Shown: positions 22,295-34,629 of the stretch, in pieces
Layout of the letters: every line of letters starts with the position of its first letter
How positions within the stretch are numbered: the first letter of the stretch is position 1
Origin: Heterobasidion occidentale
Taxonomy: Eukaryota > Basidiomycota > Agaricomycetes > Russulales > Bondarzewiaceae
DNA: 64,000 nucleotides
Assembly: GCA_039111635.1 (NCBI GenBank)
Contig: JBCAQO010000001.1
Location: forward strand, 2,108,001 to 2,172,000
Direction of reading: 5' to 3'
Translations under genes and position numbers: made by a program
Notes under the pieces: model-generated
What the model was told of the DNA's origin: nothing
The model's input: the letters and a program-made list of their open reading frames with translations, nothing else
Database searches by the model: none

Positions 22295-25013
22295 TCAGTT
22301 CACAAGCAACTGTGACAGACTGCTTCCAGCAAGCCCCACGCTGGGAAGGTTGAAAGTCAACGCGTGACTCTTGGCGGATCCCCATCCTGCAGGAACGAGT
22401 CCGGAGCCAAGAGTAAAGTTCACCGTAAGGGTACTCAATAACTGCGTTGGATCCGAGACTGTCACGTTCCAACCGTCCATTCTCACGATTACCGCCGCGC
22501 TCCCATTTGATGTGATCGTGATGGGGGCACTGTTGCTCGTCGCTGGAATCGTTGTCTTTCCCCCGGTAGTCTCCCAGAATACAAACATCGCTACCTTGTT
22601 TGCGCTATCAAAAATAGCGGAAATGGAACCGTCGTTGCGGATGATTGTCAGCTGGGAGGAAGCAGATTTGGATTGGAACGAAGATGCGGTTGTTGAGGGA
22701 TAGATAGTGTAGTCTATAGCTGTGCTGAGGTCGGAGTGGCTCAGCCAGGCCGAGAAGAGGTCCACCGTCGTGGGCGGCTGTTTCGACGTCCCTATCACAG
22801 ACCAGTCTCCTGTGCGCTCGCCAACCTGCACGGACAAAGACACCGCCGAGTTGGACGAGTTGAAGGTGTATCCAACTCCGCCGTGCCACAACGAGGACAC
22901 GCCAGAGTAGTTCCCGCTCGCGCGTGCGACGCCGTCGACCAAGATATCTCCATCGTGCCTCCTTTGATCCAGGACAGAGTATACCGGTGCAGTCGTTGTA
23001 GAGCTGATACGCGCAACCATGACGTGCTGAACGTTGTCATCTAGGAAAAACCACGTCTTGCGCCAGTTCAGTGTTTTTGATGACGGCGTCTCGTATCGCA
23101 TCACAGCTACTCCAATCGTTCCGTCTGAGGCGCCGCCGACGAACGCTTGTGTGCCCGTGTGCCGAACACCGCTGCAAGTCAGAGTGGTTGCCCCATAATC
23201 CACGGTCGTTCCTGGGATCAAGTTCCAGTCCCATGCGGCGGAAATGTCTTCGTATTCGTCGCCCGTCAGGTAGGTATAAAGTGTGCCGTCGCTGAGGTGG
23301 AAACCGAACGGGTTCTGAGCATTTGTGCATTCTGAGTTTTGGGTTCGCTTTGAATACATTCGTAGCGTCGTGACATATCCACTGCCACGTTGAACCTTGA
23401 GCAAGGAAGAAACATGTGAGCATACGAACAACGCAGGTCATTTATGGCTCGCTGGACGGACCATGTAATCATTAGCATAAAACATACGGTTCCCCTCCAA
23501 TGCTCCCGCATTTGCGTCAGTCGTGTTCATGGATAAGCTGTTGAAGACTTGATTCAGTAAATTCGAGTCCCATTCTTGCCCCAGGGCCCGTAATTCAGTG
23601 AGGTTTGTTTTCAAGTTCTCTGTCGCCCTGTATAAGGGCGGGCGGGCGAGGTTAGAATGCTCTAGTGGACAAAAACCTCGACAACTTACTGATCATCTGC
23701 GACAGGTAGACTGATGAATCGGCCTAATACACTCTATGCAAATCAGGGTGTTTACGATGCTGTTCAGAAATAGGAATAGCGACATACGAAGTCCCAGTGC
23801 AGAACATTTGTCAGAGTATTGCGAAATATCATCCATTGATTGCCATCCCAGAGAACTTCGAATGCGCTTCGTGAATCGGTAGTCGCTTGGTATTTGGTCC
23901 CCGCAGCCTCGATCTCAAAATCCAAAACGTCATTCGAGCTGGTGTCGACTCGTTTCGATGCTCGCTTCGAATCGGAGGATGGACTCACTAGTCTTTGCCA
24001 TAGTTGCCGTTATATAGTATGCCCGAATGCTGACCAAAGCTGCCATCGGCTCGAATGCCATCAGCCTTCACAGCATTCTGGATAACAACCTCGTCATGGA
24101 CCCGTCCAAAGGCATCATCAAGAAGAGTTTCATTTGCAGTCAACAAACCAAGATCGACACCGATGCTAGCAATATCCAAAAGGTTTGCGCCAGTGATCAA
24201 ACTGACTCCATCGATACCAGTGAGGAAAGTGTTATAAGCGCGACCAGTTATCTTCGTGCAGTTGCCTAATTCGCTAGATGAAAGTGTGTTGTTGAGCAAT
24301 AGGCAAGTCTCGCCAACGAAACCTGGAATTAGGATGATCTGGCATATAGAATTTAGACGACGCAACCATATACCGTAAGACAATAACTCACATTCGAAAA
24401 CCAGTTGGTGTTCCAAAATCCTGGAGTCCCACAGGGGCAGGCGTCATCGCCGCCTTCGTCCAAGCACGATGGGTCAGAGAAGTCGTTTTCATACCAATAT
24501 TGCATCGCCAAGGATATGGCTGTCCTAAGCTGGCTGCTTTTGACCCACTGGCTCGCGCCAGATAGACCACCGTGCCAAGCAGCAGCCAGAGTAGCTACGC
24601 AGAATTAAATGAAGCTCACATCACGACAGATTGGAAGCCGTACTTACTGATCCGCTGCCAATGCGCCTGAGCCGGCCAACTGCCAGTTTGCGCATCGCAA
24701 CCTGTCGTGTAGTTAATTTCTGAGTCTGGCCATTTTCCATCCGGGCCAAGTGTAGACAACCTAGACAACTATGAAATTCTCATGGAGAAAAAAAGAACAT
24801 GTGCTTCACGAACCAGCTAGAGATGGACGATGAACCGGTAACAGACCCGACAATGATGGACATTCTTCGACTGGAGACTACCTGTACATCCTGAAGGACA
24901 GAAGTCTGTGCCAATGGTACGCTGGCACCTCCCAATGGATCCTGCGTTGCATGGCTTCCTAGGGCAGTAGAGATCACGAAGAGAGACGTGAGGGACAACG
25001 TTGAGAGCTTCAT
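22295..25013 (-). CDS. Polysaccharide lyase family 8 protein (copy A)
   Basis: PL8 enzymes cleave uronic-acid polysaccharides (hyaluronan, chondroitin, xanthan, glucuronan types) by beta-elimination outside the cell. Signal peptide MKLSTLSLTSLFVISTALGS. The alpha/alpha-toroid part shows WYENDFSDPSCLDEG, CGTPGFWNTNWFSN with the candidate catalytic Asn, and KADGIRADGSFGQHSGILYN followed by NGNYGKD with catalytic His and Tyr. Next come NRMFYANDYMVQRGSGYVTT and DEYEDISAAWDWNLIPGTTV, and a C-terminal beta-sandwich with QVGERTGDWSVIG. The stop is at 22295. About eight introns interrupt the N-terminal half; the last exon is long. A second copy with the same architecture lies at 31488. Family confidence is high; the polysaccharide is unknown. 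Confidence 0.9.
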
Positions 25014-25617
25014 GAGTACCGCCTGAAGCAACAAAAGCCTCACCTCAAGGCTTTATACAGAGAATCATACCCAGGAAAGATCACGCTCGCGAAAAGCGCA
25101 ACAAAACCCGAAGAGGATGGTAGAGGCCCCAGGTTAGTCTTCGAAATGGAAGACGCATCCAGTTATATCGCCTTCTGTCAGTGGGCCGCTGCCAGCAGGG
25201 TTCGGAATGTGTAGACGTCTATAAAGGGTGTCCACTACGTCCGTTGGCGTCCAAATTACACACATGAATAGCAGTGAGCGTGCACTGTCAGTACTGTACG
25301 GTTTCATGATGTGTGATTGCAAGTCGGTGCAAATACGGACAAACTACGGATCTGACTTCGACCTTCTCCTTTAGGCGGTTTTGCGGAGATATATAAAAAT
25401 ATCTCACAAGCCAGTATACTCTGCGATGTAGATCGACATAATTGTTGGCCTAGATACAATCAGAGAAAGCGGGTTTACTACAATACAGTAACAGGTCTAT
25501 GTAAAGAATGATCATCAGTATGTGCTGTCCATATGCTACGCAGTCGTGAGAGTCGCCAGCTCAGCACTTGAGCTAGTAAGGCAGCTGGAAAATGTCCGTG
25601 ATGTACAGATGTGTCCT
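25014..25617. other. Intergenic: PL8-A promoter and PalI 3' region
   Basis: About 600 bases. A TATA-like ATATATAAAAATA lies near 25389-25401, more than 370 bases upstream of PL8-A, in a more A+T-rich patch. No coding sequence is recognised. Confidence 0.35.
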
Positions 25618-26545
25618 TCATTTTCCGGTGGTTGCGGTCACATTGAGTTTCGCGAGAGAACAGATGAGAGGGACGGCGTAGAAAGCATATGCGACCCAGA
25701 CCACTGAGCAACATATAAGCTGACGAAAAGAAACACTACGGAAAACGAACACACTCACTGGTGAAGCCATTGCTGGTACTCGCAATGAGTTGCGGGGCAC
25801 CGTTTCCCTGTTTTGAGATGGCAGCGTTGAAGTCCTCAACAGCCTTTCCGAACCACATACGAATGACTAGGAAAGCGGTCAGACCTGACACCATGAAAGT
25901 TAGTATGAGGGACACAGTGATGTGCACGGAAGTCAGCACCGATCATGAATCCAAGCAATCCGATCCAAGCCGACGTGCGCTGGACCATCGGACGGTCTAG
26001 GGCTGCAGATAATTTGGCTCCGAGCTTCGTACGAAGGGAGATGAAGGTAAAGAGAATAAAGAAGACGACAGAGAAGCCGAGTGATATCGCAATGAAAGCA
26101 GGGGTCGTGGCCGTTGGTGCGGTCAAAAGATCAGGCGCGTTGCTCGGCAGCGCAGATAGGTCTGTAGCGGATTAAGCATATAACGGAGTGCGTGATTGAA
26201 AAAACGCACCGTATTTCGGAGATAGAGAGGGAAGAGCGCAGGTTATATCTCCCTTGTTATTAGGGCGAGAGCAAGAGCCTTTGTGCGTCTTGTCAGGAGA
26301 GAACATTGGTAAATTAAAATGCAGGACGAACCAAGAGGACCCAAAAATAAGGTGGGACCATCGATGTTTCCGGTCTTGGATTCCGGATCAGACAGCGAGG
26401 AAGACGGTGATACTACTAGCAATGCGATTTGGCCATGGAAAAGCAGAACAGGTGCCAGGAATGCGAAGAATGCGAGCAAGATGGATGTCAGAGACAGAAT
26501 GGGGGCGAGGTAGAGAATGATAGCTTTTGAGAGACCAGCGATCAT
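25618..26545 (-). CDS. PalI/SUR7 family four-helix membrane protein
   Basis: The start MIAGLSKAIILYLAPILSLT forms the first membrane helix. An extracellular loop has a cysteine pair in the SUR7/PalI style (GPLGSCSRPNNKGDITCALP), then KYDLSALPSNAPDLLTAP. Further helices are PAFIAISLGFSVVFFILFTF, WIGLLGFMIG joined to LTFMVSGLTAFLVIRMWFG, and WVAYAFYAVPLICSLAK. The loop FGKAVEDFNAAISKQG before helix 4 is also typical. Introns of 45-60 bases restore frame; one donor is GTTCGT. PalI/Rim9 proteins take part in alkaline-pH sensing at the plasma membrane, SUR7 proteins in eisosomes. Which of the two applies is not decided here. Confidence 0.78.
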
Positions 26546-27122
26546 GGTAACTGAGATCTGATAAAATGTGTGGATGGGTGAAGTGAAACTTGGACTTAGA
26601 TGCCCTTAGTTTGTTTTAGTAGAATGGCCGAGAAAACACTGCGCTGCAGGAAAACGGAAAATAATGGCTCAAGTGGAAGACAGATGGGCTAACCAGGAGA
26701 GAGACCAAGCTTATAAGCAAGACGAACTTGGTGTGAAGAGATGGAGCCATGCAAAAGAACAAAAAGCCTTCCGCCGAAGTATGATGGACCCACAAGCCGA
26801 TGTAAGAACAATGAAAGGCCATCGAGTATTGTTCCGGTTCGGGGATAAGCACACGTCGAGCTAGACAACTTGAAGACCTTGCAGTGCTGTTGCCAACCAG
26901 TGTTATGCGCTCATTCTCGAGCAGAATCCGACAATTCAAGTGGACTAGTGCTGTAAAGACATCAGCCTGGGAGTAGCGAAGCCATAGCGATCGACGAGGT
27001 AGAACAGGGCAGAAGTACGACCAGCATCGACACGTGATGTCCGCGGGCGCTTGTACTCTGGCGGCCTACTAGGACTCCGTACATTTTGTTCCTTCATACA
27101 CTTCTTCCTCCGTCACGTACCC
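26546..27122. other. Divergent promoter region PalI-like / MPP10
   Basis: About 580 bases between divergent start codons. The open frames in it are unsupported. CACGTGATG lies at about 27032, 90 bases upstream of MPP10; a CACGTG E-box-like site would fit a ribosome-biogenesis gene, but one site is weak evidence. Confidence 0.35.
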
Positions 27123-29532
27123 ATGACAGAAATACAGCTCCCACAGCCTCTGGGGCACCTATCCACTCTTGTGGAAGAACAACTGGAATCATTTGCTTCT
27201 GGTAGCAAGCATGTACGAGAGGCTGCTCTCAATGCAACCCAATTTGTTTTCAATCTAGGTACGTCCGTTCACTATCCGTTGTTTCTTCTAAAATTTTGAC
27301 TGTCCATACAGCCTTGCAGTCAGAAGAACAATCTCAGCCCCATGTCTCTGCACTACTCGCTTCTTTCAGCCCTGCCGAAGCCCCACAAACCCGCTCTCAG
27401 ACGCGCTCAAACGCTAAACGAAAACGCAGTCCCTCACCTGGACTGGCCCGAGAAAAAAGACTTCTACCTCCATCTACTCCGCTCACGTCTCTCTTCACTG
27501 AAGGGCTAGGAGAGGACCAAATATGGGTCCAATTGGAACTTCGGGCGAAGAATATTTGCGAAACACTGCAGCTTGCTTTAGAAGGAACAGGGGAAGAACT
27601 CAGTGGAGAGTTGGACGAAGAAATGAAGCAAGGAGTGATGATGGATACAGAGGAGGACGAGGAGGACGAAGAAAGCGAAGACCAAGACGAGGAAGATGAA
27701 GAGACTACGGATGAGGAAGACGGTGAAGAAGGAGATCTGGGCGAAGATTATACGGCGTTGCGAGACTCGAGCTCAGAAGATGACGAGGGCGAGGAAAATA
27801 ACGAGGTGAATTTGGATCGTCGGCTAATGCCTCCAGTATCCCACAAGTTCAAAATACCGAGGCCAAAACCGGGTGGTCACTCTGAACTAGACGATGGGTT
27901 CTTTGACTTGGCTTCATTCAACGCGGAAACAGAAGAGGCAGAAGCTCGATCTGTTTCTCGAGGTTCCTTGGGGACCGGCCTCGATGAAGACGAATCGGAG
28001 GATGACGAGCCTATAGACCTCTTCGCAAATGTGGATGAGCAGGGTGTTCTTGAGGAGGAAGAGGCAGAAGGAGGTTTGTTTCCCCCTCTATTATACGAGA
28101 TCTATCTGAGACAACTCTTCGCCTTCGCAGAAGCTTCTTATAGAAATTTCTTCGACCCTCCAGCACGTCCATCTGCTAAGCCAAAAGCAAAGGGTATGTC
28201 CAACATCCCTTCGGCTCGAACGTCCAAAGTGCGCTTCCACGAAGAAGTTCGAGTAAAAACAATCAAGGCTCGCGGAAAAAACATGTCTATGTCAACAGCA
28301 GGCTTTTGGGATGTATCAGACGGCGATGGTGATTTTGGAGAAGAAGACAGGAGCAGTCTCGAGGAGGGTCAAGGGGATGAGGACGATAGTCTGGATGAGG
28401 AAAATGATGACGAAGATGACGACGAAGACGACGATCAAGAGGGGCAGGTAGGACAGGAGGAGTCAAGCGGTCGTGAAATAATAGAGAGGTTAAAGGATGA
28501 TCTTTTTGCTGAGGAGGAAGAGGAGGAGGCTCAAGGTAAGTGTAAATTTATACAAAAACGAACCATACTTCATTCTCCATTGGATTCCAGACCTTACTGC
28601 GCATCAAAAACGGCAAGCCTCTCTCCGTGAACAAATTTCCGCCCTTGAGTCGGAAAATATTGCGAAAAAGGACTGGGTATTGATGGGAGAGGCGACCTCT
28701 CGTTCACGACCACAAAACTCCCTTTTAGAGGAAGATCTGGAGTTCGAGCGAGTAATGAAGGCGGTCCCTGTCGTGACAGAAGATGTTGTCAAAGTACTGG
28801 AGGACAGAATCAAGGCCCGAATTTTGGATAATCAGTTCGACGACGTTGTCCGCAGACGTCCCGCCAACGACATACCCTTCCTACCTTCTCGATTATTCAA
28901 CTTGCAGGATACGAAGTCCACTCAGTCGTTGGCACAGATTTACGAGGACGAGTACACTGCAGCACAGACAGGAGGTGTAGCAGGTGAGGATCGTGACGGG
29001 AAATTGAAAAAAGAGCACGATGAGATTGAGAAGGTCTGGGAGGGTATAACCTCTAAGCTGGATGCTCTTTCCAATGCCTATTTCACCCCAAAAACGGTAT
29101 GTCAAGTTCTCTCTTGCGCCCTCCCAATAACTGATGGGTAGCATGTATCAGCCCAAAGCTACGATCTCTACAGTGTCAAATGTTGCCTCTGCGACACTGG
29201 AGTCGGCTCTTCCTACAACGAAATCTGCCGCATCAATGCTCGCTCCCGAGGAGATTTTCGACGCTTCCACAGCTGAAACTAGAGCACGCAGCGAGCTTTT
29301 ACCAGCGGAAAAGCGTGCTTTGCATAACAAGCATAGAAAGAGCAAAAAGAAAGCCCGTGACACTCTGGAGAAAAGTGTGGACAAGTTTGCGAAATCGAAG
29401 GCACCTAAAGGGGTCAAGGCCCAGAAGACAGCAGCTTTGAAGAGTGTGATTCGGAGCGGCAAAGGTATCACAGTCGTAGGCAAGCAGACGAAGGATTTAG
29501 GAGCTCGGAAAGAGCGACAGATTAAATCCTGA
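27123..29532 (+). CDS. MPP10: U3 snoRNP protein MPP10
   Basis: MPP10 is a component of the small-subunit processome that cleaves pre-18S rRNA in the nucleolus. The start is MTEIQLPQPLGHLSTLVEEQ. The middle is very acidic (runs of E/D at residues ~120-170 and ~360-400) and contains RSNAKRKRSPSP. Diagnostic blocks: FFDPPARPSA, SKVRFHEEVRVKTIKARGKN, LTAHQKRQASLREQISALES, LEFERVMKAVPVVTEDVVKV, NDIPFLPSRLF and PKATISTVSNVASATLESAL. It ends with a lysine-rich tail. Three introns: ~27259-27310, 28534-28590 and ~29098-29153 (GTATGT..TATCAG). The last one gives FTPKT joined to PKATIS in frame, whereas the nearer GGGTAG acceptor would not. Identity is essentially certain. Confidence 0.95.
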
Positions 29533-29631
29533 TTATTGTTGTACGGGCGTTCCATACGTTATGTTGTGATTTTTCGCTGTTTGACATTGCTATCCTTCTG
29601 ACGGTATTTTCCGGACTAGCTCACTACTAGC

Positions 29632-29641
29632 TCAGCGCTCA
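29632..29641 (+). promoter_or_regulatory. Recurrent 10-mer TCAGCGCTCA upstream of SEC9
   Basis: It lies 191-200 bases upstream of the SEC9 start and is followed by TTTATATACC (about 29650) and a reverse-oriented half copy ACTGAGCGCTGT at 29701-29712. The 13-mer around it (29631-29643) is identical to 13784-13796. A regulatory role is inferred. Confidence 0.35.
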
Positions 29642-29831
29642 GCGGTTACAGTTTATATACCGTGGTGAGGTGGTATCATCCCGCGCTTCTCGAAAACGTG
29701 ACTGAGCGCTGTAAGCATGTAACACTGCTGTAAACATAAGTGATAGGCAGTGTAGCCACCCCGGCTAAGTGCTACAGTCAAGTGCATATAAGACGACCGC
29801 TGCCTACCATCATCTTCCTTCCACAAGCATC

Positions 29832-31019
29832 ATGTCCTGGTTCAACAAACGCAAGGAGAGTGCTATCCCCCCTGTCGAAGAGCCAAAGCCCAACTATAAT
29901 GGAAACAGCTCGTCTCCTCGTCCTCCTGTGCGCTCGACCGCCAGCACTTATGTAGCCAGCCGTGATGGCGACATGTATGGCAGCAGGTCTGCCTCCAATA
30001 CCCCTCCTGCCGATAGCTACAGTGCACCACGCGACAGATATGCCAGAAACAACGCTGTTGGCGATGTCTATTCTCGAGGTCAGGGCAATTTGGACAACGA
30101 TCGTCAGGAATTGTTCTCGGGCTACAATCCGGAGAAGGCTGGGTCAGGACGGTTCAATGACGGGCCGACGCTGGCCGAAGGTGAAGAAGAGGATGCAGAG
30201 GGGATCAAACAACAGACACGCTTTTTGAAACAGGATAGTGTAAACTCTACGCGAAACGCACTCCGCCTGGCTCGGGAGGCGGAGGAGACAGCTAGGAACA
30301 CGATCAATAGGCTGGGAACACAATCGGGTGCGTCATATTGTCGAATCCGTCTCGCAACAAACAAAGCTTGACATGACATGAACACAGAGAAATTGGCCAA
30401 CACCGAGCGCCACCTAGATGTTTCCAAAGGTCACTCCTTGAAGGCCGAGGACAGAACTGACGAGTTGAAGCAGCTCAATCGATCCATTTTCCGCCCCGTC
30501 ATTACTTTCAACAAGGACGCTAAGCGCGCTGCTCAAGATGCAAAGATACAGCAACGTTACGATGACGAGCGGGACGAGAGGGAGAAGGCGATGATGGACA
30601 TTCGCGAGACTCAGAACCGGCTAGGAAGAGCTGCAACTTATGGGTATGGAGACGACGATGGTGAGGGAATCGGAGGGTCCGGAGGTAGGCGGGGCAAGAC
30701 GGCTACCCAGCAGGCGACGAGGCAGGAACAAAGGAAGCGATATCAGTTTGAAGCGACCGCTTCCGACGACGAGATGGAAGACGAGTTGGATGACAATCTT
30801 GACGAAATATCGGAGATGACCAAGAGGTTGAAGACACTGGGGTCTGCTATGGGTGACGAACTCGACAAGCAAAACATCCGTATTGGCGTCATCGAAGAGA
30901 AGGCGGTGAAGTTGGACAACAAGGTCTTCAGTAACACCGAGAGGGTGAGTGACTCTGCTACGTGCCATCACGTTCTGCTTTCTGACCTCTGCACACTTCA
31001 GCTCAAGCGCATCAAGTGA
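29832..31019 (+). CDS. SEC9: SEC9 (SNAP-25 family plasma-membrane t-SNARE)
   Basis: This SNARE supplies two helices to the exocytic SNARE bundle with Sso and Snc. The start is MSWFNKRKESAIPPVEEPKP. After a disordered N-terminus the first SNARE helix runs from RNALRLAREAEETARNTINR through GTQSEKLANTERHLD, with Q of GTQS at the ionic layer. The linker contains FRPVITFNKDAKRAAQDAKI. The second helix runs DELDDNLDEISEMTKRLKTL, then GDELDKQNIRIGVIEEKAV with the second layer glutamine, ending NTERLKRIK. Two introns: ~30327-30386 (GTGCGT..ACACAG) and ~30944-31000 (GTGAGT..TTCAG). The final exon codes for only LKRIK. There is no cysteine palmitoylation cluster in the linker, as usual in fungi. Identity is very likely. 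Confidence 0.93.
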
Positions 31020-31487
31020 AGGTTCGCATCGTTTGCATTCCCGATGTCTATTATGTCGCTGCACTGTTAGGGTATTATTCTGCGATGGACGTGACTTGAT
31101 GCGTGCCTAGCAACTTGGACTTCCATAGGGATTTTTACTGGCAATTGCGTTAGAAACGAATGACCTCGTTCACTGTACTACATGATGATGCTGTCACTCG
31201 ACATGCGCATGACTGTGAGCGCGTGACCTTCGGGCAAATCCGAAAAGTCAGCGGCACTTGGAAAGAAAGTTCCATTTTGAGGCGTAGGTGTTTCTTGGCT
31301 GCACTCGACATTCTGGGAGAATGCACGGAAGAGTGACATCTGAGCGACGTTTAGGCGGCCTCAGTGGCCCATTCGCTATGACGGCCCGTTCAAGCAACGC
31401 CCTTGCTCTCCCTCGTCCGTACCTCATCGTACGACGGGCTGCGCACCCTACTCGCACCATTGCACCCTCTGCGTCTACTCTGTACTC
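31020..31487. other. Intergenic: PL8-B promoter
   Basis: About 470 bases between SEC9 and PL8 gene B. A C/T-rich stretch (about 31400-31480) precedes the start, typical of fungal promoters. No gene is visible. Confidence 0.35.
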
Positions 31488-34400
31488 ATGTCTACTCATC
31501 TCAAGTCGCTCTTTTATACACTCACACTCGCCTGCATCCTATCGCTTCTACCATCCACCTCATACGCGGCCAACTCGTCGAATGAACCCGTGCTACCCTC
31601 TGCGGCTTCGAGCTCGTCCACCAATGGTCCACCTGTCTCGCTCTTGGTCTCGTCGGCCCATCCTTCGCGTGCCTCCGGCTTGTTAAACCCTAGCAGTACG
31701 AGAAACACTGATCAGTCCTCATCGACATCCGCTGTCCCGTATTCTGTGCAGAATATCACTTCACCGTCGTTTTTCACCTCGTCTTCCCTATCTCACATCA
31801 AGTCCACTTCGGCTACCTCGGTCACGTCGATCACGTCCAAATCCCCCCTGACGTCCGCGACTCCGACATCGACTCCATCTGGGAGCTCGAATACTCTATT
31901 GGACTTGCAGACTGTTCTGCAAAGGCGCTTGGGCTTCATTGTCACAAGCGCGGGCAATGCATCTGCCATCCCTCAATGGTAAAATTCACATCTCGCTAAT
32001 ATTGAAGAATAGCTGCTAACGCCATGTATCCAGGATTTCGACTTTAGGTTCGAACGGAAAGTGGCCAGCTTCGGAGGTGGATTATACCACGGGCTGTGCT
32101 GCCCAGCGCGCCAACTGGCCTGCTCAGACTCATTGGCTCCGCATTTGTAAGGATCATTGCTGCGCCTAATCCTTCCTCTCATTGTATCACAGTGACCATG
32201 TCCGCTGCATGGCACGGCGGGATGTCTAACAGTCAACAATATGTCAACAATCCCGCCCTCGCCAGCGCAATCTCATCAGCGATGAACTATTGGTTTCAGA
32301 ACGACTTCACGAATTCGGGCTGCCTCGACGGAGGCGGCACTGGTGTCTGTCCATGTGGCACCCCTGGTCTCTGGAACACAAACTGGTTCTCCAATGTAAA
32401 TATACATCCATATTTCATTCCATTCTGAGACAAATAATCTTGTTTGGCTAGGTCATCCTGATTCCGCGACTAGTGGGAGAAAGCTGTCTACTTTTCAACG
32501 CCTCCCTCAGCGATGCACAGAAGAAAGGCTGCACCACTATATTATCTCGCTCATACGATACATTCTATGAGGGCCCCAAAGGCTACTTGTCCGGCGCTAA
32601 CATTCTGGATGTGGCGAAGATTGGAATAGATGTTGCGCTTCTGACGACCAACATCACTTTGATTACAGAAGCGTATAGACGCATACATGCAGAAGTCGTG
32701 ATCGAGCCTGGCATCATGGTCGACGGCATCAAGGCCGATGGCAGCTTTGGTCAGCATGGTGGCCTGCTCTACAACGGGAACTACGGAAAAGATTTGTATG
32801 TAATGTCTGTCAAACATGTTCTTCGACGATCCTTGCTGAAGAAATACTGTTTCTAGTTCCAATGACGTTCTTGAACTGGAGATCGATGCCGGAGGAACGC
32901 AATTCGCAGCAAACCAAGATTCGAAGGACGCGTTCACCTCACTGATAGATGGCGACCAATGGATGATCTACCGGAACGTGCTCACTAATGTGCTTCATTG
33001 GGACTTTGTAAGTATCATTCATTCTCCCTATACAGCCGTCGCTTAGACACTATACACAGAGCACATTGCCACGATTTATCACTTTCCCAGTGATCGATGC
33101 TCAGTAAGTCGCACTCGTACTATGGAAATTCCTTGTTGATCATTTTTTGCAGAGCCACCGGTAGCCTCAACATAAATCTGACGGAAATCCAACAATTGGG
33201 GGAGCTTTGGAATTCGACAACCCTAAACGCAGTGTACAATGCGTTGGTCAGACGAACTAAAAACGCGAATGCCGGTTACCTGAAGGGGACCCGTGTGTTT
33301 TACGCCAACGATTATATGGTGAGCATGCTGCGCGAACCACTCGCCATATTTCACACCCTCACCGGAAAGCAGGTGCAACGCGGGGAGGGATATGTGTCCA
33401 CCCTCAAGATGTACTCTACGAGGACGAAGAATACCGAATGCACCAATTCTCAGAATGTGAATTCCAATATCTTCCGAAAAGTCCTCATGCTTATGCCGCA
33501 TCAATTCACAGCCTCTAGGCTTCCACCTGGCCGATGGTACATTGTACACCTACCTCCAAGGCAATGAGTACGAGGACATTGCCGCCGCCTGGGACTGGAA
33601 TCTCATTCCTGGCACGACCGTGGACTACGGTGCCACGCCTCTGAACTGCGCGAACGCCGAATGGACTGGCCTCGAGGCTTTTGTCGGCGGCGTATCAGAC
33701 GGGAACATCGGCATTGCCGCAATGCGCTATACCAATCCATATACCCGCGCACTGAGCTGGCAAAAGACGTGGTTCTTCCTCGCGGGCGGTGTCCAGCGTG
33801 TGATGGTCACGAGCCTGACCAACGCTGGGGATGCGCCAGTCTACTCCGTCCTAGATCAACGTAGGCACGACGGTCCCATTTTCGTTAATGGTGTTCCCGT
33901 TCCCGAGAACGTTTCTTCGGCGTCATATCCGTACGCCACCTCGCTTTGGCATGGTAACGTCGGATACACGTTCGACGATCCTTCCTTTGGGCTCTCATTA
34001 TCCGTGGGCGAGCGCACCGGCAACTGGTCCGCGATCGGCATATCGACGCAACCTCCGGCCACCGTCGATCTCTTTGCTGCATACATCGAGCATCAAGACT
34101 TGACCGCTCCCTTGTCGTATACCATCTTCCCTGGCATCGATTTCCATTCCTTCCAGAGCAAGAGCGAAGATCGCCAACATACTTTGCGTACATTGCGAAA
34201 TGACGCGCTCATATCCGCCGTACTCGACGAAGAAAACGATACCGTATCCATCGTATTCTGGGATGGGACGGGAGGCACTTTGCGCTTCTTTCTGTCTCCC
34301 GAAGATGGCCCAACCTCCATCAGTTCGAACGGCCAATCGGCCATTATTTATTCCTTTGGGACTGACAAAATCACTATCTCTGACCCATCCCAGACTCTCA

Positions 34401-34513
34401 CCAATATTCAGGTCGACATTACTCGCGGGTGGGGAGGCGATACTCGATCCCTTGATCTCGATTTGCCCACTGGCGGGAAGGCGGGGAGTAGTGTGTCAAT
34501 GGTTGTGCCTTAG
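31488..34513 (+). CDS. Polysaccharide lyase family 8 protein (copy B)
   Basis: A paralogue of the PL8 gene at 22295-25013. The start MSTHLKSLFYTLTLACILSL has a signal peptide ending near SYA. Unlike copy A, about 130 Ser/Thr/Pro-rich residues follow before the toroid domain (STLGSNGKWPASEVDYTTGC). Catalytic region: CGTPGLWNTNWFSN, then IKADGSFGQHGGLLYN and NGNYGKD. Further blocks: TRVFYANDYMVQRGEGYVST, NEYEDIAAAWDWNLIPGTTV, APVYSVLDQRRHDG and SVGERTGNWSAIG. The stop is at 34511-34513. Six or more introns match copy A in position, for example after the NTNWFSN block and after NYGKD, pointing to gene duplication. The substrate is unknown. The Ser/Thr linker suggests a glycosylated, possibly wall-attached enzyme. 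Confidence 0.9.
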
Positions 34514-34629
34514 ATTATACCCAAGCTTGTGAAGAAATATCATCATGATACCCCAGAATCGGTATACAGAGCATGCAGCTGCATTGTTACATACTATGAC
34601 ATGTACGCGCGAAAGGAAAGGAAAGTGGA

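Noticed and set aside
26616..26939. Minus-strand frame in the PalI/MPP10 promoter
   Set aside because: No known domain and no splice context. It occupies the divergent promoter.
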